From assembly GCA_902781655.1 (NCBI GenBank), contig CACZJZ010000001.1, positions 124,001-188,000 of the forward strand: a stretch of 64,000 nucleotides of DNA, read 5' to 3'. Origin of the DNA: an uncultured Lachnospiraceae bacterium. GTDB taxonomy: Bacteria; Bacillota; Clostridia; Lachnospirales; Lachnospiraceae. The position numbers and the translations under genes are program-made. Under the pieces are notes generated by a model. That model searched no databases. It had not been told where the DNA came from and worked only from the letters and a program-made list of their open reading frames with translations. Position 1 is the first letter of the stretch, and every line of letters starts with the position of its first letter. Positions 25,590 through 35,323 of the stretch are shown here, in pieces.

Positions 25590-26708
25590 ATGGCAGGATC
25601 CAGTTTTGGAACAATACTCAGAGTGACGACCTTCGGGGAGTCACATGGGGCGGCCATCGGAGCGGTTCTGGATGGTTTCCCTGCCGGAATGCCTCTGGAT
25701 GAGGCAGATATTCAGGCATATCTTGACCGCAGAAAACCCGGGAGGTCGCCCATCGCCACAAAGCGGGCGGAGTCAGATGCGGTTGAAATTCTTTCCGGCG
25801 TGTTTGAGGGACAGACAGAGGGAACGCCGATCGCGATGCTCATCCGGAATCATGATCAGCATTCCGGAGATTATCGGAATCTGATGGATTGCTTCCGGCC
25901 CGGTCATGCGGATTATGGGTATGCGGTCAAATATGGTATCCGTGACTACCGCGGCGGCGGACGCTCCTCCGGGCGGGAGACTGCCGCGCGGGTCGCGGCA
26001 GGCGCGGTCGCGGAGAAATTTCTGAAATCGCTCGGGATTGACTTTTTGTGCTATGTTTCAGCCATCGGGCCGGTGAAGGTGCATGCGCAGCCGGGAGATC
26101 CGGATTTTGACCGCAGTCTGATTCTGAGCACGCCAACTGCTATGCCGCAGGCAGAGAGCAATGAGGAGGCGCTGCGCTATCTCTCCGGCTGTATGGCGGA
26201 AAGGGATTCGTCCGGCGGAGAGATCACGCTGCGCATTCACGGCGTCCCAGCCGGGATCGGAGATCCGGTGATGAATAAGCTGGACGCAAGGCTTGCCGCA
26301 GCCATGATGAGCATCGGAGCGGTCAAAGACGTGGCTGTGGGAGATGGCGCGGCTGTATCCGAAGCCAGGGGTTCCAACAACAACGATGCCTTTCTTCCGG
26401 ACGGCGGAAATGGAATTCACACGGCATCGAACCATGCGGGCGGAATTCTCGGCGGCATATCGGATGGAAGCGATATTCTGATGCGGCTCAGCGTCAAGCC
26501 GACTCCTTCGATCGCGAGGCCACAGCAGACGGTTGATATCGCTGGACAGCCGCGTGAGCTGGTCATCACCGGCCGGCATGATCCTGTCATTGTGCCACGG
26601 GCTGTCGTTGTCGCCGAGACCATGGCCGCGCTTGTTCTTATGGATTCCATGATGATGAATATGTCAGCAAAAGCAGAGGCAATACGGAGATTCTATGGCA
26701 GAGTATAA
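25590..26708 (+). CDS. aroC: Chorismate synthase
   Basis: A 372-residue FMN-dependent enzyme catalysing the last shikimate step, from 5-enolpyruvylshikimate-3-phosphate to chorismate. All family signatures are present: TTFGESHGAAIGAVLDGFPAG near the start, RPGHADYGYAVKYGIRDYRGGGRSS-GRETAARVAAGA in the middle, and the later SNNNDAFLPDGG and NHAGGILGGISDGSDI. The ATG at 25590 follows AGGAGGAGA. The 3' end overlaps the tgt start by 14 bases. No other aro gene is in the window. Confidence 0.96.
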   Translation: MAGSSFGTILRVTTFGESHGAAIGAVLDGFPAGMPLDEADIQAYLDRRKPGRSPIATKRAESDAVEILSGVFEGQTEGTPIAMLIRNHDQHSGDYRNLMDCFRPGHADYGYAVKYGIRDYRGGGRSSGRETAARVAAGAVAEKFLKSLGIDFLCYVSAIGPVKVHAQPGDPDFDRSLILSTPTAMPQAESNEEALRYLSGCMAERDSSGGEITLRIHGVPAGIGDPVMNKLDARLAAAMMSIGAVKDVAVGDGAAVSEARGSNNNDAFLPDGGNGIHTASNHAGGILGGISDGSDILMRLSVKPTPSIARPQQTVDIAGQPRELVITGRHDPVIVPRAVVVAETMAALVLMDSMMMNMSAKAEAIRRFYGRV

Positions 26709-27837
26709 GTTATTGAAGACGGAGGGGCAGGCGAAGAGAGCCAGATTTACCACGGTGCATGGCGTGATTGAGACCCCGGTGTTCATGAATGTCGCAACCT
26801 GCGGCGCCATCAAGGGAGGACTCTCCGCGGAGGATCTGCGCACCATCCATACGCAGGTCATGCTGTGCAACACCTATCATCTCCATGTCCGGCCGGGGGA
26901 TGATGTGGTCCGCACCATGGGAGGGCTTCACCGGTTTACCGGCTGGGACCGCCCGATTCTGACCGATTCCGGCGGATTTCAGGTGTTTTCTCTCGCAGAT
27001 CTTCGGAAGATTCGGGAGGAGGGCGTCTCTTTTCACTCACATATTGACGGCGCCAGACTGTTTATCGGACCGGAGGAGAGTATGCAGATTCAGTCCCATC
27101 TCGGTTCTACCATCGCCATGGCTTTTGACGAATGCCCGTCCTCCCGTGCTGAACGCTCCTATGTGGAACAGTCTGTGGCAAGAACAACCCGTTGGCTGAT
27201 TCGCTGCAAAAAGGAGATGGACCGCCTCAACGCGCTGGAGGACACGGTCAACCGCGACCAACTCCTTTTCGGCATCAATCAGGGCGCTGTATTCCACGAT
27301 ATCCGCATCGCGCAGGCAAAGGAAATTGCGGATATGCATCTCGACGGGTATGCACTGGGCGGACTGGCTGTCGGGGAAACGGCGGAGGAGATGTATTCTG
27401 TCATCGAGGAGACCACACCGTATCTTCCGAAAGATAAGCCCACCTATCTCATGGGGGTGGGAACCCCGCAGAATATCATCGAGGGAGTATACCGCGGCAT
27501 CGATTTCTTCGACTGCGTGTATCCGAGCCGCAATGGCCGCCATGGCAATCTGTACACAGATCATGGCACACTGCATATCCGGAATGAGCGATACAAAACA
27601 GATCCCCGTCCAATCGACGAACACTGTGGTTGTCCGGTCTGCCGTGCGGGGTACAGCCGTGCATATCTGAGGCATCTTATGAAGGCAGATGAGGCGCTCG
27701 GTCTTCGATTTGCGGTGATGCACAATCTGTGGTTTTATAATCACCTGATGCAGGAGATCCGCGATGCTCTGGACCGGGGAGAATTTGCCGCTTACCGCAC
27801 CCGCAAGCTTTTGGAGCTTTCCGGGGGCATAGAGTAA
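26695..27837 (+). CDS. tgt: tRNA-guanine transglycosylase (queuine tRNA-ribosyltransferase)
   Basis: A 380-residue TIM-barrel enzyme that swaps guanine 34 for preQ1 in GUN-anticodon tRNAs. The active-site segments DSGGFQVFSLADLRKI and GGLAVGETAEEMY are present, with FDCVYPSRNGRHGNLYT. The zinc ligands lie in HCGCPVCRAGYSRAYLRHL. The ATG at 26695 overlaps the end of aroC and has GGAG six bases before it. A hairpin with a T-run follows directly at 27836-27867. The usual downstream neighbour yajC comes next, but from a new promoter, and without secDF. Confidence 0.96.
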   Translation: MAEYKLLKTEGQAKRARFTTVHGVIETPVFMNVATCGAIKGGLSAEDLRTIHTQVMLCNTYHLHVRPGDDVVRTMGGLHRFTGWDRPILTDSGGFQVFSLADLRKIREEGVSFHSHIDGARLFIGPEESMQIQSHLGSTIAMAFDECPSSRAERSYVEQSVARTTRWLIRCKKEMDRLNALEDTVNRDQLLFGINQGAVFHDIRIAQAKEIADMHLDGYALGGLAVGETAEEMYSVIEETTPYLPKDKPTYLMGVGTPQNIIEGVYRGIDFFDCVYPSRNGRHGNLYTDHGTLHIRNERYKTDPRPIDEHCGCPVCRAGYSRAYLRHLMKADEALGLRFAVMHNLWFYNHLMQEIRDALDRGEFAAYRTRKLLELSGGIE

Positions 27838-27867
27838 AAAGGCGCGGTCCCTGCCGGGCTGTTTTTT
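27836..27867 (+). terminator. Intrinsic terminator after tgt
   Basis: An imperfect hairpin (GGCGCGG / CCGGGCT, one mismatch) with AAAAA before it and TTTTTT after it, starting at the tgt stop codon. It probably ends the aroC-tgt transcription unit. Confidence 0.75.
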
Positions 27868-27911
27868 GGATATTAACGCTGCATTAGAGGAAAGTGCTGA
27901 ACAGAAATATC

Positions 27912-27941
27912 TTGTCAGGCAAATACCGCATGTTGTATGAT
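27912..27941 (+). promoter_or_regulatory. Promoter for yajC
   Basis: TTGTCA at 27912-27917 and TATGAT at 27936-27941, spacer 18 bases, lie between the tgt terminator and the yajC start at 27980. Each hexamer has five of six consensus bases. Confidence 0.6.
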
Positions 27942-27979
27942 AGGAACACTGATTTACTACTGAAAGGAAGGTCGTCTCT

Positions 27980-28387
27980 ATGAATATGCAAGGACTTCTC
28001 TTATCTGGCTCCGGCAGTTCCTCCGGAAGCATGGGAGTTGTTACCATCGTTTATCTGGTACTCATCTTCGCATTCTTTTATTTCTTTCTGATTCGCCCCG
28101 GCAAAAAAGAGCAGAAAGAGAAGGAAGCGCTTTTGTCCACTCTGGAGATCGGCGACAGCGTTCTCACCTCATCCGGATTCTACGGCGTGGTAATTGACGT
28201 AACGGATGACACAGTCATCGTGGAATTCGGCAATAACAAGAATTGCCGTATCCCGATGCAGAAGGCGGCGATCGTACAGATCGAAAAACCGGAGCAGTCC
28301 GTGGCAGCGGATGACAGCGCAAAAGCCTCTGCGGCTGATGGCGGCAAGGCAGATAAGAAAGAAAAGAAGGGCCTTTTCAGAAAATGA
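27980..28387 (+). CDS. yajC: Preprotein translocase subunit YajC
   Basis: A 135-residue single-pass membrane protein that associates with SecDF in protein export. One membrane helix (about 19-38, VVTIVYLVLIFAFFYFFLI) is followed at once by the family motif RPGKKEQKEKEALLSTLEIGDSVLTSSGFYGVV. A short beta domain and a Lys/Ala-rich tail ending GLFRK follow. The start ATG 27980 (or ATG 27986, two codons on) has an AGGAAGG upstream. It has its own promoter and a terminator at 28477-28502. secD and secF are not next to it. Confidence 0.94.
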   Translation: MNMQGLLLSGSGSSSGSMGVVTIVYLVLIFAFFYFFLIRPGKKEQKEKEALLSTLEIGDSVLTSSGFYGVVIDVTDDTVIVEFGNNKNCRIPMQKAAIVQIEKPEQSVAADDSAKASAADGGKADKKEKKGLFRK

Positions 28388-28476
28388 TTCCGTTGCGGCG
28401 CTGCACCGGAGTGTATTCGGACAAACGCGGCGCCTTCGCAGAAATTATTTTGGCAGGAAAGTAACTGATACCCCGG

Positions 28477-28502
28477 GGGAGGCTGAATAAGCCTCCTCTT
28501 TT
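28477..28502 (+). terminator. Intrinsic terminator between yajC and leuB
   Basis: GGAGGCT (28478-28484) pairs with AGCCTCC (28490-28496) around GAATA, followed by TCTTTT. It lies 90 bases after yajC and 59 bases before leuB. The simplest reading is the end of the yajC unit. As I find no clear promoter between it and leuB, it could instead be an attenuator in a leuB leader. Confidence 0.8.
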
Positions 28503-28560
28503 GCAATCAGACTGATGCGGAAGCCGGCAGGAATGAAACCGGGCGGAATGGAGTATGATC

Positions 28561-29664
28561 ATGAAGCTTAATATTGCAGTGATTTCTGGAGACGGGATCG
28601 GACCGGAGATTGTCACGGAGGCAGAAAAGGTTCTTGAACGCGTTCTTGAAAAACATGGCCATTCCATCACCTATCACGACGTTTATATGGGCGGATGTTC
28701 CATTGACCGCTTCGGTGTACCGCTGACGGACGAAGCGGTCAGCATCGCCAGGAGCTGCAGTGCTGTCCTGATGGGTTCCATAGGCGGAGATGCCAATACC
28801 TCTCCATGGTATCGCCTTCCACCGGAAAAAAGACCGGAAGCGGGTCTTCTCCGGATTCGGAAGGAGCTCGGCCTCTTCGCCAATCTGCGGCCGGCTTATC
28901 TGTTCCCGGAACTGGCAGATTCCTGTCCGCTGGCTGATAAAAATGGGAAGGCAAGAAATTTTGACCTCATTATTGTGCGGGAATTGACCGGCGGTCTATA
29001 TTTTGGCGCCCGTCACACGGAGGAGAAAGACGGAATCGTGACTGCCGTGGATACTGCCGTCTATCGGGATACGGAGATCAGACGCATCGCCCGGACCGCC
29101 TTCGAAGCAGCAAGACGCAGACGCGGGAAGGTGACCAGTGTGGATAAGGCGAACGTGCTGGATACTTCGAGGCTTTGGCGCCGTGTTGTGGCCGAAACTG
29201 CGGAGGAATATCCGGATGTCACACTGGAAAACATGCTGGTTGACAACTGTGCGATGCAGCTGGTGCGGGAACCGGAGCAGTTCGATGTCATTCTGACTGG
29301 AAACATGTTCGGCGACATTCTGTCAGACGAGGCAAGCATGATCACGGGTTCCATCGGAATGCTGTCCTCTGCCTCTTTGAATGAGACGAGCTTTGGCCTG
29401 TACGAGCCCAGCCATGGCTCGGCACCGGACATCGCCGGCAAGGATCTGGCCAATCCGATCGCAACGATTCTATCTGCAGCCATGATGCTGCGGTACAGCT
29501 TTGATCTGCAGCAGGAGGCTGACGAGATAGAACGTGCCGTACGGGCAGCACTGTCTGACGGATACCGCACAGCAGATCTGCTCCCGAAAAATCCGGATGA
29601 GGCAGCCGCACTGCATCTCGTCCGCTGTTCAGAGATGGGCAGTGTCATCGCGGAGCGCATCTGA
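28561..29664 (+). CDS. leuB: 3-isopropylmalate dehydrogenase
   Basis: A 367-residue enzyme that oxidatively decarboxylates 3-isopropylmalate in leucine synthesis. Signatures are [11 protein letters not shown] at the start, [21 protein letters not shown], the [10 protein letters not shown] loop, and the metal and substrate site [44 protein letters not shown] forms the cofactor region. ATG 28561 has GGAG seven bases before it, while ATG 28555 is only one base from that site. leuA, leuC and leuD are not in the window. ilvD follows after 25 bases, making a leuB-ilvD-ilvB cluster for branched-chain amino acids. Confidence 0.95.
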   Translation: MKLNIAVISGDGIGPEIVTEAEKVLERVLEKHGHSITYHDVYMGGCSIDRFGVPLTDEAVSIARSCSAVLMGSIGGDANTSPWYRLPPEKRPEAGLLRIRKELGLFANLRPAYLFPELADSCPLADKNGKARNFDLIIVRELTGGLYFGARHTEEKDGIVTAVDTAVYRDTEIRRIARTAFEAARRRRGKVTSVDKANVLDTSRLWRRVVAETAEEYPDVTLENMLVDNCAMQLVREPEQFDVILTGNMFGDILSDEASMITGSIGMLSSASLNETSFGLYEPSHGSAPDIAGKDLANPIATILSAAMMLRYSFDLQQEADEIERAVRAALSDGYRTADLLPKNPDEAAALHLVRCSEMGSVIAERI

Positions 29665-29689
29665 AATCGACTGGAAGGAGATTATGATT

Positions 29690-31363
29690 ATGATTAGTGA
29701 CAGAGTGAAGGTTGGTGTTCAGCAGGCTCCCCACAGAAGCCTGTTCAATGCTCTCGGCTTTACGGAAGAGGAGATGAAGAAGCCACTCATTGGCATTGTC
29801 AGTTCCTACAGTGAGATTATTCCTGGCCATATGAACCTGGATAAGATCACGGAGGCAGTAAAACTCGGCGTTGCCGAGGCCGGGGGCATGCCAGTGGTCG
29901 TCCCGGCCATCGCGGTCTGCGACGGCATTGCGATGGGACACGTCGGCATGAAATACTCCCTGGTGACCCGCGATCTGATCGCGGACTCCACAGAGTGCCT
30001 GGCAAAGGCGCATGGTTTTGACGGCCTTGTGATGATACCCAACTGCGATAAGAATGTCCCGGGTCTTCTGATGGCGGCAGCACGCATCAATATTCCCACC
30101 ATTTTTGTCTCCGGCGGACCTATGCTGGCGGGCCATGTCGATGGCAGAAAGCGGAGCCTTTCCTCCATGTTCGAGGCGGTCGGCGCTTACGATGCAGGCA
30201 AAATTGATGCAGCTGAACTCCGCAATTTTGAGGAAAATGTCTGCCCGACCTGTGGATCCTGCTCCGGAATGTACACAGCCAATTCGATGAACTGTCTCAC
30301 CGAAGCGATCGGCATGGGCCTTCGCGGAAACGGAACGATCCCCGCGGTTTATAGTGCCAGAATCCGTCTTGCCAAGCACGCCGGAAATCAGATCATGACA
30401 CTGGTGAAGAATAATGTCTGCCCCAGGGACATCATGACAAGAGAAGCCTTCCTCAATGCGCTTACGGTGGACATGGCGCTCGGCTGCTCTACGAACACGA
30501 TGCTGCATCTTCCAGCCATTGCGCATGAGGCCGGCATTGAGATCAACATGGAGATCGCAAACGAGGTGTCCGCGCGCACGCCAAACCTGTGCCATCTGGC
30601 GCCTGCAGGCCCCACATATATGGAAGATCTCAATGAAGCCGGCGGCGTCTATGCTGTCATGAAGGAGCTTGCGAAGAAGGATCTGCTCTCCCTTGATCTT
30701 CCAACCGTCACCGGGAAGACCATGAGAGAGAATATTGAGAATGCGGAAAACCGCAATCCGGAGGTAATCCGGCCGATTGATCATCCCTATATGCCGAACG
30801 GCGGCATTGCTGTGCTGAAGGGGAATCTGGCTCCCGATACCGGTATTGTCAAGCGTTCTGCTGTTGTCCCGGAAATGATGGTCCACGAGGGACCTGCAAG
30901 GGTATTTGACTGCGAAGAGGATGCCATCAAGGCAATTACAACCGGTAAAATTGTCCCCGGAGATGTGGTTGTCATCCGCTACGAGGGACCGAAGGGCGGA
31001 CCGGGCATGCGTGAAATGCTCAATCCAACCTCCGCGATCGCCGGCATGGGACTAGGCAGTACGGTGGCGCTGATCACGGACGGACGTTTCTCCGGTGCGT
31101 CGAGGGGCGCTTCTATCGGACACGTCTCCCCGGAGGCAGCCGTAGGCGGGCCGATTGCGCTGGTGCACGAGGGAGACCGGATTTTGATCGATATTCCGAA
31201 CAACCGGCTTGAACTCAAGGTGTCCGATGAGGAACTCGCGCGCAGAAAAGCGGAATGGAAACCGCGCCAGCCCAAGATCACAGACGGATATCTCCGCCGC
31301 TACTGTGCCCTTGTCACCAGCGGCAATACAGGAGCGATTCTGAAGCTGCCGGACGAACAATAA
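29690..31363 (+). CDS. ilvD: Dihydroxy-acid dehydratase
   Basis: A 557-residue iron-sulfur dehydratase that makes the 2-keto acids of valine and isoleucine synthesis. Cysteine ligands lie in [18 protein letters not shown] and [22 protein letters not shown]. The [20 protein letters not shown] and the C-terminal [23 protein letters not shown] stretches are classic. ATG 29690 has AAGGAG nine bases upstream; ATG 29684 is too close to that site. ilvB starts 13 bases after its stop, so the two share a message. Confidence 0.96.
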   Translation: MISDRVKVGVQQAPHRSLFNALGFTEEEMKKPLIGIVSSYSEIIPGHMNLDKITEAVKLGVAEAGGMPVVVPAIAVCDGIAMGHVGMKYSLVTRDLIADSTECLAKAHGFDGLVMIPNCDKNVPGLLMAAARINIPTIFVSGGPMLAGHVDGRKRSLSSMFEAVGAYDAGKIDAAELRNFEENVCPTCGSCSGMYTANSMNCLTEAIGMGLRGNGTIPAVYSARIRLAKHAGNQIMTLVKNNVCPRDIMTREAFLNALTVDMALGCSTNTMLHLPAIAHEAGIEINMEIANEVSARTPNLCHLAPAGPTYMEDLNEAGGVYAVMKELAKKDLLSLDLPTVTGKTMRENIENAENRNPEVIRPIDHPYMPNGGIAVLKGNLAPDTGIVKRSAVVPEMMVHEGPARVFDCEEDAIKAITTGKIVPGDVVVIRYEGPKGGPGMREMLNPTSAIAGMGLGSTVALITDGRFSGASRGASIGHVSPEAAVGGPIALVHEGDRILIDIPNNRLELKVSDEELARRKAEWKPRQPKITDGYLRRYCALVTSGNTGAILKLPDEQ

Positions 31364-31376
31364 GAGGGAGATTGCC

Positions 31377-33050
31377 ATGAAGCTTACCGGAGCAGAAATC
31401 GTCGTACAGTGTCTGCTCGAACAGGGCGTTGATACGGTGTTCGGATATCCCGGCGGAACAATCCTGAATGTTTATGACGCATTATATAAGAATCAGAACA
31501 AAATCCGTCATATCCTGACAAGTCACGAACAGGGCGCGGCACACGCGGCGGACGGCTACGCACGCGCAAGCGGAAAAGTGGGGGTATGCCTCGCTACCAG
31601 CGGTCCCGGTGCGACAAATCTGGTCACGGGGATCGCCACCGCCTACATGGACTCTGTCCCACTGATCGCCATTACCTGCAATGTCAACCTTCCTCTCCTG
31701 GGCAAGGACACATTTCAGGAAGTAGATATTGTCGGAATCACCATGCCGATCACCAAGCATGGTTATATTGTCAAGGACGTCCACATTCTGGCCGAGACCA
31801 TCCGCAGAGCATTCCGTATCGCAGCAAGCGGCCGGCCGGGTCCTGTCATCATCGATATCACAAAGGATGTCACTGCGGCGTCCTGTGAGTACGAACCCGA
31901 AAAGCCTCTGCCGTTCCGCCGGAAGGCGCAGTACAGTGAGGCCGATATTGACACTGCGGTCCGTATGATTGAGGAGGCGGAGAAGCCTTATCTCTACGTA
32001 GGAGGCGGTTGTGTCATATCCGGAGCTTCCCGGCAGGTGAAAGCGCTGGCGGAGAGAATCGATGCGCCGGTCGGCGAGACGCTCATGGCACAGGGCGTAT
32101 TTGACCAGCATGACCCGCACTACACCGGCATGATCGGCATGCACGGGACAAAAACTTCCAACTATGCAGTGAGCCACTGTGATCTTCTGATCACGCTCGG
32201 CGCGCGCTTCTCGGACCGCGTCACAGGGAATGCCAGTCTGTTTGCGGCTCAGGCCAGAATTCTTCAGATCGATATTGATGCAGCGGAGATCAACAAGAAT
32301 GTCAGAGTGGATGCGGCTGTCATCGGCGATGTTGCAGAAATTCTGGATAAAATCAATGACCGCCTGCCTGTCATGTCACATCCGGACTGGATACAGGAGC
32401 TTGCCGCCTATCAGAAGAAGCATCCGCTGTTCTATGATCGCTCCCGCCTGACTTGTCCCAGAATCATGGAGGTTCTGGACGAGATGACAGATGGAAAGGC
32501 AGTGATCACCACCGACGTGGGACAGCATCAGATGTGGGCAGCCCAATACTATACCTATTCCGAGCCAAGAACTTTTCTGTCCTCCGGAGGTCTGGGAACG
32601 ATGGGATACGGTCTCGGCGCGGCGATTGGCGCTAAGATAGCAAGGCCTGACAAAATTGTCTGCAACATTGCCGGTGACGGCTGCTTCCGCATGAATCTCA
32701 TTGAGCTCGCCACCGCCAGCCGCTACAATATTCCTGTGATCGAGATCGTTATAGACAACCGCGTTCTCGGCATGGTCAGACAATGGCAGACGCTGTTCTA
32801 CGGTCAGCGCTACTCCCAGACAGTTCTTGAAGATAAGGTCGATTATGTCCAAACGGCGGAGGGGCTCGGCTGCCGTGCTTTCCGGGTGACGACTGAAGAA
32901 GAACTCCGCGCTGCCCTGCAGGAGGGTCTGCGTCAGGAGGGACCGGTCGTCCTGGATTGCTGCATTGACAAGGACGACAGTGTTTATCCAATGGTATCCC
33001 CGGGCGCATCCATCGATCAGGCATTTGATGCATCCGATCTGAAACATTGA
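31377..33050 (+). CDS. ilvB: Acetolactate synthase, large (catalytic) subunit
   Basis: A 557-residue ThDP-dependent enzyme that makes acetolactate or acetohydroxybutyrate. Marks are GVDTVFGYPGGTILNVYDAL near the start with the catalytic Glu in SHEQGAAHAADGYARASGK. The FAD region contains MIGMHGTKTSNYAVSHCDL. The ThDP motif is GDGCFRMNLIELATASRYNIP. The regulatory small subunit (ilvN) and ilvC are not adjacent, so the small subunit must lie elsewhere or be absent. The ATG at 31377 follows GAGGGAG. A long hairpin follows at 33058-33095. Confidence 0.95.
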   Translation: MKLTGAEIVVQCLLEQGVDTVFGYPGGTILNVYDALYKNQNKIRHILTSHEQGAAHAADGYARASGKVGVCLATSGPGATNLVTGIATAYMDSVPLIAITCNVNLPLLGKDTFQEVDIVGITMPITKHGYIVKDVHILAETIRRAFRIAASGRPGPVIIDITKDVTAASCEYEPEKPLPFRRKAQYSEADIDTAVRMIEEAEKPYLYVGGGCVISGASRQVKALAERIDAPVGETLMAQGVFDQHDPHYTGMIGMHGTKTSNYAVSHCDLLITLGARFSDRVTGNASLFAAQARILQIDIDAAEINKNVRVDAAVIGDVAEILDKINDRLPVMSHPDWIQELAAYQKKHPLFYDRSRLTCPRIMEVLDEMTDGKAVITTDVGQHQMWAAQYYTYSEPRTFLSSGGLGTMGYGLGAAIGAKIARPDKIVCNIAGDGCFRMNLIELATASRYNIPVIEIVIDNRVLGMVRQWQTLFYGQRYSQTVLEDKVDYVQTAEGLGCRAFRVTTEEELRAALQEGLRQEGPVVLDCCIDKDDSVYPMVSPGASIDQAFDASDLKH

Positions 33051-33057
33051 ATCAGAT

Positions 33058-33095
33058 TCAGATCCCTGCTGCATACGATAACGGCAGGGATTTGA
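33058..33095 (+). terminator. Hairpin after ilvB, probable terminator
   Basis: TCAGATCCCTGC (33058-33069) pairs with GCAGGGATTTGA (33084-33095), 12 pairs with one G-U, around a 14-base loop. There is no T-run after the stem, so it may be a weak or factor-assisted terminator. It begins right after ilvB and ends 18 bases before the next start codon. Confidence 0.5.
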
Positions 33096-33113
33096 TGGTA
33101 TATTGAGGAGATT

Positions 33114-34064
33114 ATGAAGAAGAAAATTACTATGCTGCGGTTTGCAGCAAGAACAGCCACACTGACAACCATGCTGGTGGGAAGCCTTGCAGCCGCTCCC
33201 GAAATACCCGCGGTTTATGCCGCTTCCTCTGCGTCGACAGCGCAGGCTTCTGCAGCCCAGACAGCCCACGGCACAGGACAGGACGCCTGGGCAGGCTTTC
33301 CCCGCGTCAGCCCAGCTGCACTCGAATCGGTTCATCTCACCTATGATCTCGGCGGTGGACGGACTTATGTACTCGACAAGACCGACGCCTCCGCGCTGCT
33401 GATGACCGCAGCGGACGGAACGCCTTACCTGGATCCGGGAACAGATGCTTATATTGTCAATCCTTTTGCCGTACAGACCCTGTTAAGAAATCTCAATCCC
33501 TATGTTGCCTCCGCCACGCCGAATGGGAATGCCTTTCTCACGACAAGCGGCAGACTGCTGACCTTTGACAAAATCAAAACCACCGGCAGAGAGGTGAATT
33601 ATCAGGCGGAGAGCGATTACCTTGTGGCAGCGCTCTGCAGCGGCGCCACGGCGGCACATCCACTGACCACCCGTGACACATACAATATCGGCGATACCTA
33701 TGTTGAGATCGACATGGCCAATCAGATGCTGTATTACTATCAGGATGGCATCTGCGCTCTATCCACGCAGATTGTTACCGGCAATACCTCAAATGGACAT
33801 GCGACGCCGCAGGGCGTTTTCAAGGTGCTCAACAAGGTACGGGACACGAACCTTATTGGCAAGGATTATGTCTCTCACGTCGACTACTGGGTCCCCATCA
33901 TCGGCAATTCTATCGGAATCCATGATGCCACCTGGCGCAGCCGGTTCGGCGGAGATATTTTTGAGACTGGCGGTTCCCACGGCTGCATCAATGTTCCGCT
34001 GGCAAAGATGAAGATTCTGTACCCGCTCCTGACGGTCGGAACACCGGTCGTCGCGTTTTACTGA
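33114..34064 (+). CDS. Secreted L,D-transpeptidase (YkuD domain)
   Basis: A 316-residue exported protein. A basic signal peptide with a hydrophobic core (about 1-36, cleavage near AVYAAS) leads a mature part. An Ala-rich linker and a partial N-terminal domain with a DKTDASALL segment (about 75-190) follow. The catalytic YkuD domain (about 195-316) ends with IGIHDATWRSRFGG and the active site GSHGCINV (His289, Cys291). It cross-links peptidoglycan stems (3-3 links) or attaches envelope proteins. The ATG at 33114 follows GAGGAG. Its placement between ilvB and serC suggests an independent gene. Confidence 0.93.
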   Translation: MKKKITMLRFAARTATLTTMLVGSLAAAPEIPAVYAASSASTAQASAAQTAHGTGQDAWAGFPRVSPAALESVHLTYDLGGGRTYVLDKTDASALLMTAADGTPYLDPGTDAYIVNPFAVQTLLRNLNPYVASATPNGNAFLTTSGRLLTFDKIKTTGREVNYQAESDYLVAALCSGATAAHPLTTRDTYNIGDTYVEIDMANQMLYYYQDGICALSTQIVTGNTSNGHATPQGVFKVLNKVRDTNLIGKDYVSHVDYWVPIIGNSIGIHDATWRSRFGGDIFETGGSHGCINVPLAKMKILYPLLTVGTPVVAFY

Positions 34065-34168
34065 TTTTGCATGTGAAACAGGCACATTCCCTCCGGCTGC
34101 AGCCTGCCTGCGGCAGCTCAGGGGATGCGCTGCATAATAAAAGCAGTATTTGATGAGGGAGGAATTCC

Positions 34169-35254
34169 ATGGCACGTGTGTACAATTTTTCTGCTGGTCC
34201 GGCAATGCTGCCGGAAGAGGTTCTGAAGCGGGCAGCCGCTGAAATGCTGGACTATCACGGGAGCGGACAGTCCGTGATGGAGATGAGTCATCGCAGCGCC
34301 GTTTTTCAGGGAATCATTGATCAGGCAGAGCAGGATATCCGCGATCTCATGGGCATTCCGGATAATTATGAGGTTCTATTCCTGCAGGGCGGCGCCTCGC
34401 AGCAATTCGCCATGATTCCGATGAACATCATGAAGCACCGGAAGGCGGCCTACATCATCACCGGAAACTGGGCGAAAAAGGCCTGGCAGGAGGCACAGCG
34501 CTACGGAGACGCCGTGGCCGTCGCTTCCTCTGCGGATCAGACGTTCTCCTACATCCCCGACTGCAGCGATCTTCCGATCCCGGAGGATGCTGACTATGTC
34601 TACATCTGCCAGAACAATACGATCTATGGAACGACCTATCACAAGCTGCCGAATACGAAGGGGCATGTCCTGGTGTCGGATGTCTCCTCCTGCTTTCTGA
34701 GCGAGCCGGTGCGTGTGGAGGATTATGGCATCATCTACGGCGGCGTGCAGAAGAATGTCGGACCGGCCGGCATGGTCATTTCCATCATTCGCAAGGACCT
34801 GATCCCGGAGGAGCCGGCGGTGGAGAACACACCCACCATGCTTCGTTTCAAAACGCATGCGGATGCTCATTCGCTCTATAATACCCCTCCCTGCTGGACA
34901 ATCTATGTCTGCGGGCTGGTATTTCAGTGGCTGAAGGAAATGGGCGGTCTGTCTGTCATGAAAGAACGCAATGAGAAAAAAGCGAAGCTTCTCTATGATT
35001 TTCTGGATCAGTCCAGCCTTTTCCATGGAACAGTGAGACCGCAGGACCGCTCGCTCATGAATGTGCCATTCGTCACCGGAGACAAGGAGATGGATGCAGC
35101 ATTTGTTGCGGAGGCGGAACGAAACGGTCTGGTCAATATCAAGGGTCACCGCAGCGTCGGCGGAATGCGGGCATCTATTTACAACGCGATGCCATACGAA
35201 GGCGTCGCGAAGCTGGTGGAATTCATGGACCGCTTTGAAAAAGAGCACCGCTGA
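34169..35254 (+). CDS. serC: Phosphoserine aminotransferase
   Basis: A 361-residue PLP enzyme that converts 3-phosphohydroxypyruvate and glutamate to phosphoserine. It opens with the family start VYNFSAGPAMLPEEVLKRAAAEM and has MSHRSAVFQGI, FLQGGASQQFAMIPMN, and the PLP lysine in YGGVQKNVGPAGM (Lys195). The end HRSVGGMRASIYNAMPYEGVAKL is conserved. The ATG follows GAGGGAGGA. The 104-base gap before it (34065-34168) holds a GC-rich imperfect hairpin, but no promoter I would defend. serA follows after 69 bases. Confidence 0.96.
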   Translation: MARVYNFSAGPAMLPEEVLKRAAAEMLDYHGSGQSVMEMSHRSAVFQGIIDQAEQDIRDLMGIPDNYEVLFLQGGASQQFAMIPMNIMKHRKAAYIITGNWAKKAWQEAQRYGDAVAVASSADQTFSYIPDCSDLPIPEDADYVYICQNNTIYGTTYHKLPNTKGHVLVSDVSSCFLSEPVRVEDYGIIYGGVQKNVGPAGMVISIIRKDLIPEEPAVENTPTMLRFKTHADAHSLYNTPPCWTIYVCGLVFQWLKEMGGLSVMKERNEKKAKLLYDFLDQSSLFHGTVRPQDRSLMNVPFVTGDKEMDAAFVAEAERNGLVNIKGHRSVGGMRASIYNAMPYEGVAKLVEFMDRFEKEHR

Positions 35255-35323
35255 TCATGAAACGGGTCCGTGCCATATACTTTTATGAAGCAGACTGACG
35301 CAGCAGAAGGAGGGCTGACGCAA

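Noticed and set aside
29645-30886. 413-codon minus-strand open frame opposite ilvD
   Set aside because: It is a shadow frame; ilvD on the + strand has all family signatures.
34065-34168. Riboswitch or T-box before serC
   Set aside because: The gap has a GC-rich imperfect hairpin only. I see no T-box core sequence, no conserved riboswitch core and no terminator T-run.
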